Of a DNA stretch of 64,000 nucleotides, positions 63,686-64,000 are shown in pieces (the first letter of the stretch is position 1; the number at the start of each line of letters is the position of its first letter). The DNA is taken from NCBI GenBank assembly GCA_016213785.1, contig JACQZQ010000019.1:1-64000 (forward strand), given 5' to 3'. The notes beneath the pieces were generated by a model. It searched no databases, was not told the origin of the DNA, and saw only the letters and a list, made by a program, of their open reading frames with translations. The DNA comes from Acidobacteriota bacterium. Its GTDB lineage: Bacteria > Acidobacteriota > Blastocatellia > Chloracidobacteriales > JADJPF01. The translations under genes and the position numbers were made by a program.

Positions 63686-64000
63686 ATGGAAAAACGGCAG
63701 TTTGGAAAAACTGACATGCAAGTAAGTCTACTTGGTTATGGTGGCGCTGAAATAGGCTTTGAAGGCGCAACTCCTGAAGGTGTTAAAGCTCTACTTAATG
63801 AAGCCTTAGATGCGGGGCTTAATGTTATTGATACAGCAGCCGCTTATCTTACTAGTGAGGAATTAATAGGAAATGCTGTAAGTGGCCGTCGTAAAGATTT
63901 TTATTTATTTACAAAATGCGGTGCTGCTGAGGGCTTTACTAAATTTGATTGGAGCAAAACAGGGCTACTTTCTCATATTGAAACTAGCCTAAGAGCCTTA
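63686..64000 (+). CDS. Aldo/keto reductase, N-terminal part (runs off window)
   Basis: 105 residues visible from ATG 63686 (AAAGGAA before it). MEKRQFGKTDMQVSLLGYGGAEIG is the typical AKR start, and NVIDTAAAYLTSEELIGNAV with DFYLFTKCG carries the catalytic Asp, Tyr and Lys positions. NADPH-dependent reduction of carbonyls is the family activity; the substrate is unknown. It is divergent from the sigma54 activator, so promoters for both lie in the 125-bp gap. Confidence 0.9.
   Translation, partial: MEKRQFGKTDMQVSLLGYGGAEIGFEGATPEGVKALLNEALDAGLNVIDTAAAYLTSEELIGNAVSGRRKDFYLFTKCGAAEGFTKFDWSKTGLLSHIETSLRAL

Overview
The window is AT-rich, densely coding Gram-negative bacterial DNA. A TolC-type outer-membrane factor, an HlyD adaptor and many signal peptides show a diderm envelope. 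An OmpR-type winged helix fused to a sensory ATPase, a kinase-DUF4388-DnaJ protein, a kinase-FHA protein, a fused FTCD-type folate enzyme and a GAF-GAF-sigma54 activator together resemble low-GC Acidobacteriota (Blastocatellia-like). That placement is inference from gene style, not a phylogeny. I saw no tRNA, rRNA, insertion sequence, prophage or CRISPR array.

Layout. Positions 1-4.7 kb: the tail of an unknown gene, then a divergent pair sharing the same AAA-like ATPase domain (AAA-TM-WD40 on minus, winged helix-AAA on plus). 4.8-10.8 kb: secreted M1 aminopeptidase, then kdpD-kdpE without pump genes. 10.8-17.7 kb: a Clp-like AAA+ protein with an apparently dead first ATPase module and a release-factor-like C-terminus lacking GGQ, two small exported proteins, and a kinase-DUF4388-J-domain protein. 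18-25.5 kb: ankyrin protein, a 1066-residue orphan, a small membrane protein and an FHA-PrsW fusion. 25.5-32 kb: a frameshifted Uma2-family remnant, a 95-residue protein with a paralogue at 36 kb, gnd plus a subtilase-CBM48 fusion, and a Pro-rich/HEAT protein with internal tandem repeats. 32-39.3 kb: histidine degradation (hutI, fused ftcD), a crotonase, and pyrR-pyrB-pyrC. 39.4-46.4 kb, minus strand: GcvT-like protein with two FAD oxidoreductases (overlapping genes), and LarA with an MFS transporter (overlapping). 46.5-50.1 kb: ExbD-like protein, bacilliredoxin, MsrB, metallophosphoesterase, then a kinase-FHA protein. 50.5-53.5 kb: ROK sugar kinase, an HELIH metallopeptidase with a Cys-rich tail, and a decayed region. 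53.5-63.6 kb: a complete tripartite ABC efflux operon (STAS, OMF, HlyD, double ATPase, two permeases) directly downstream of its probable sigma54 activator. The window ends inside an aldo/keto reductase.

The clearest regulatory circuit is at 61.2-61.4 kb. A well-formed -24/-12 promoter (GG-N10-GC) faces the efflux operon. Three copies of a 16-bp palindrome lie about 146-193 bp upstream of the predicted start site, the usual position of enhancer sites for a bacterial enhancer-binding protein, and the adjacent upstream gene encodes such a protein. Other unusual items are the Clp/release-factor-like fusion, the FHA-PrsW and subtilase-CBM48 fusions, and short 9-bp tandem arrays immediately upstream of ribosome binding sites at four loci.
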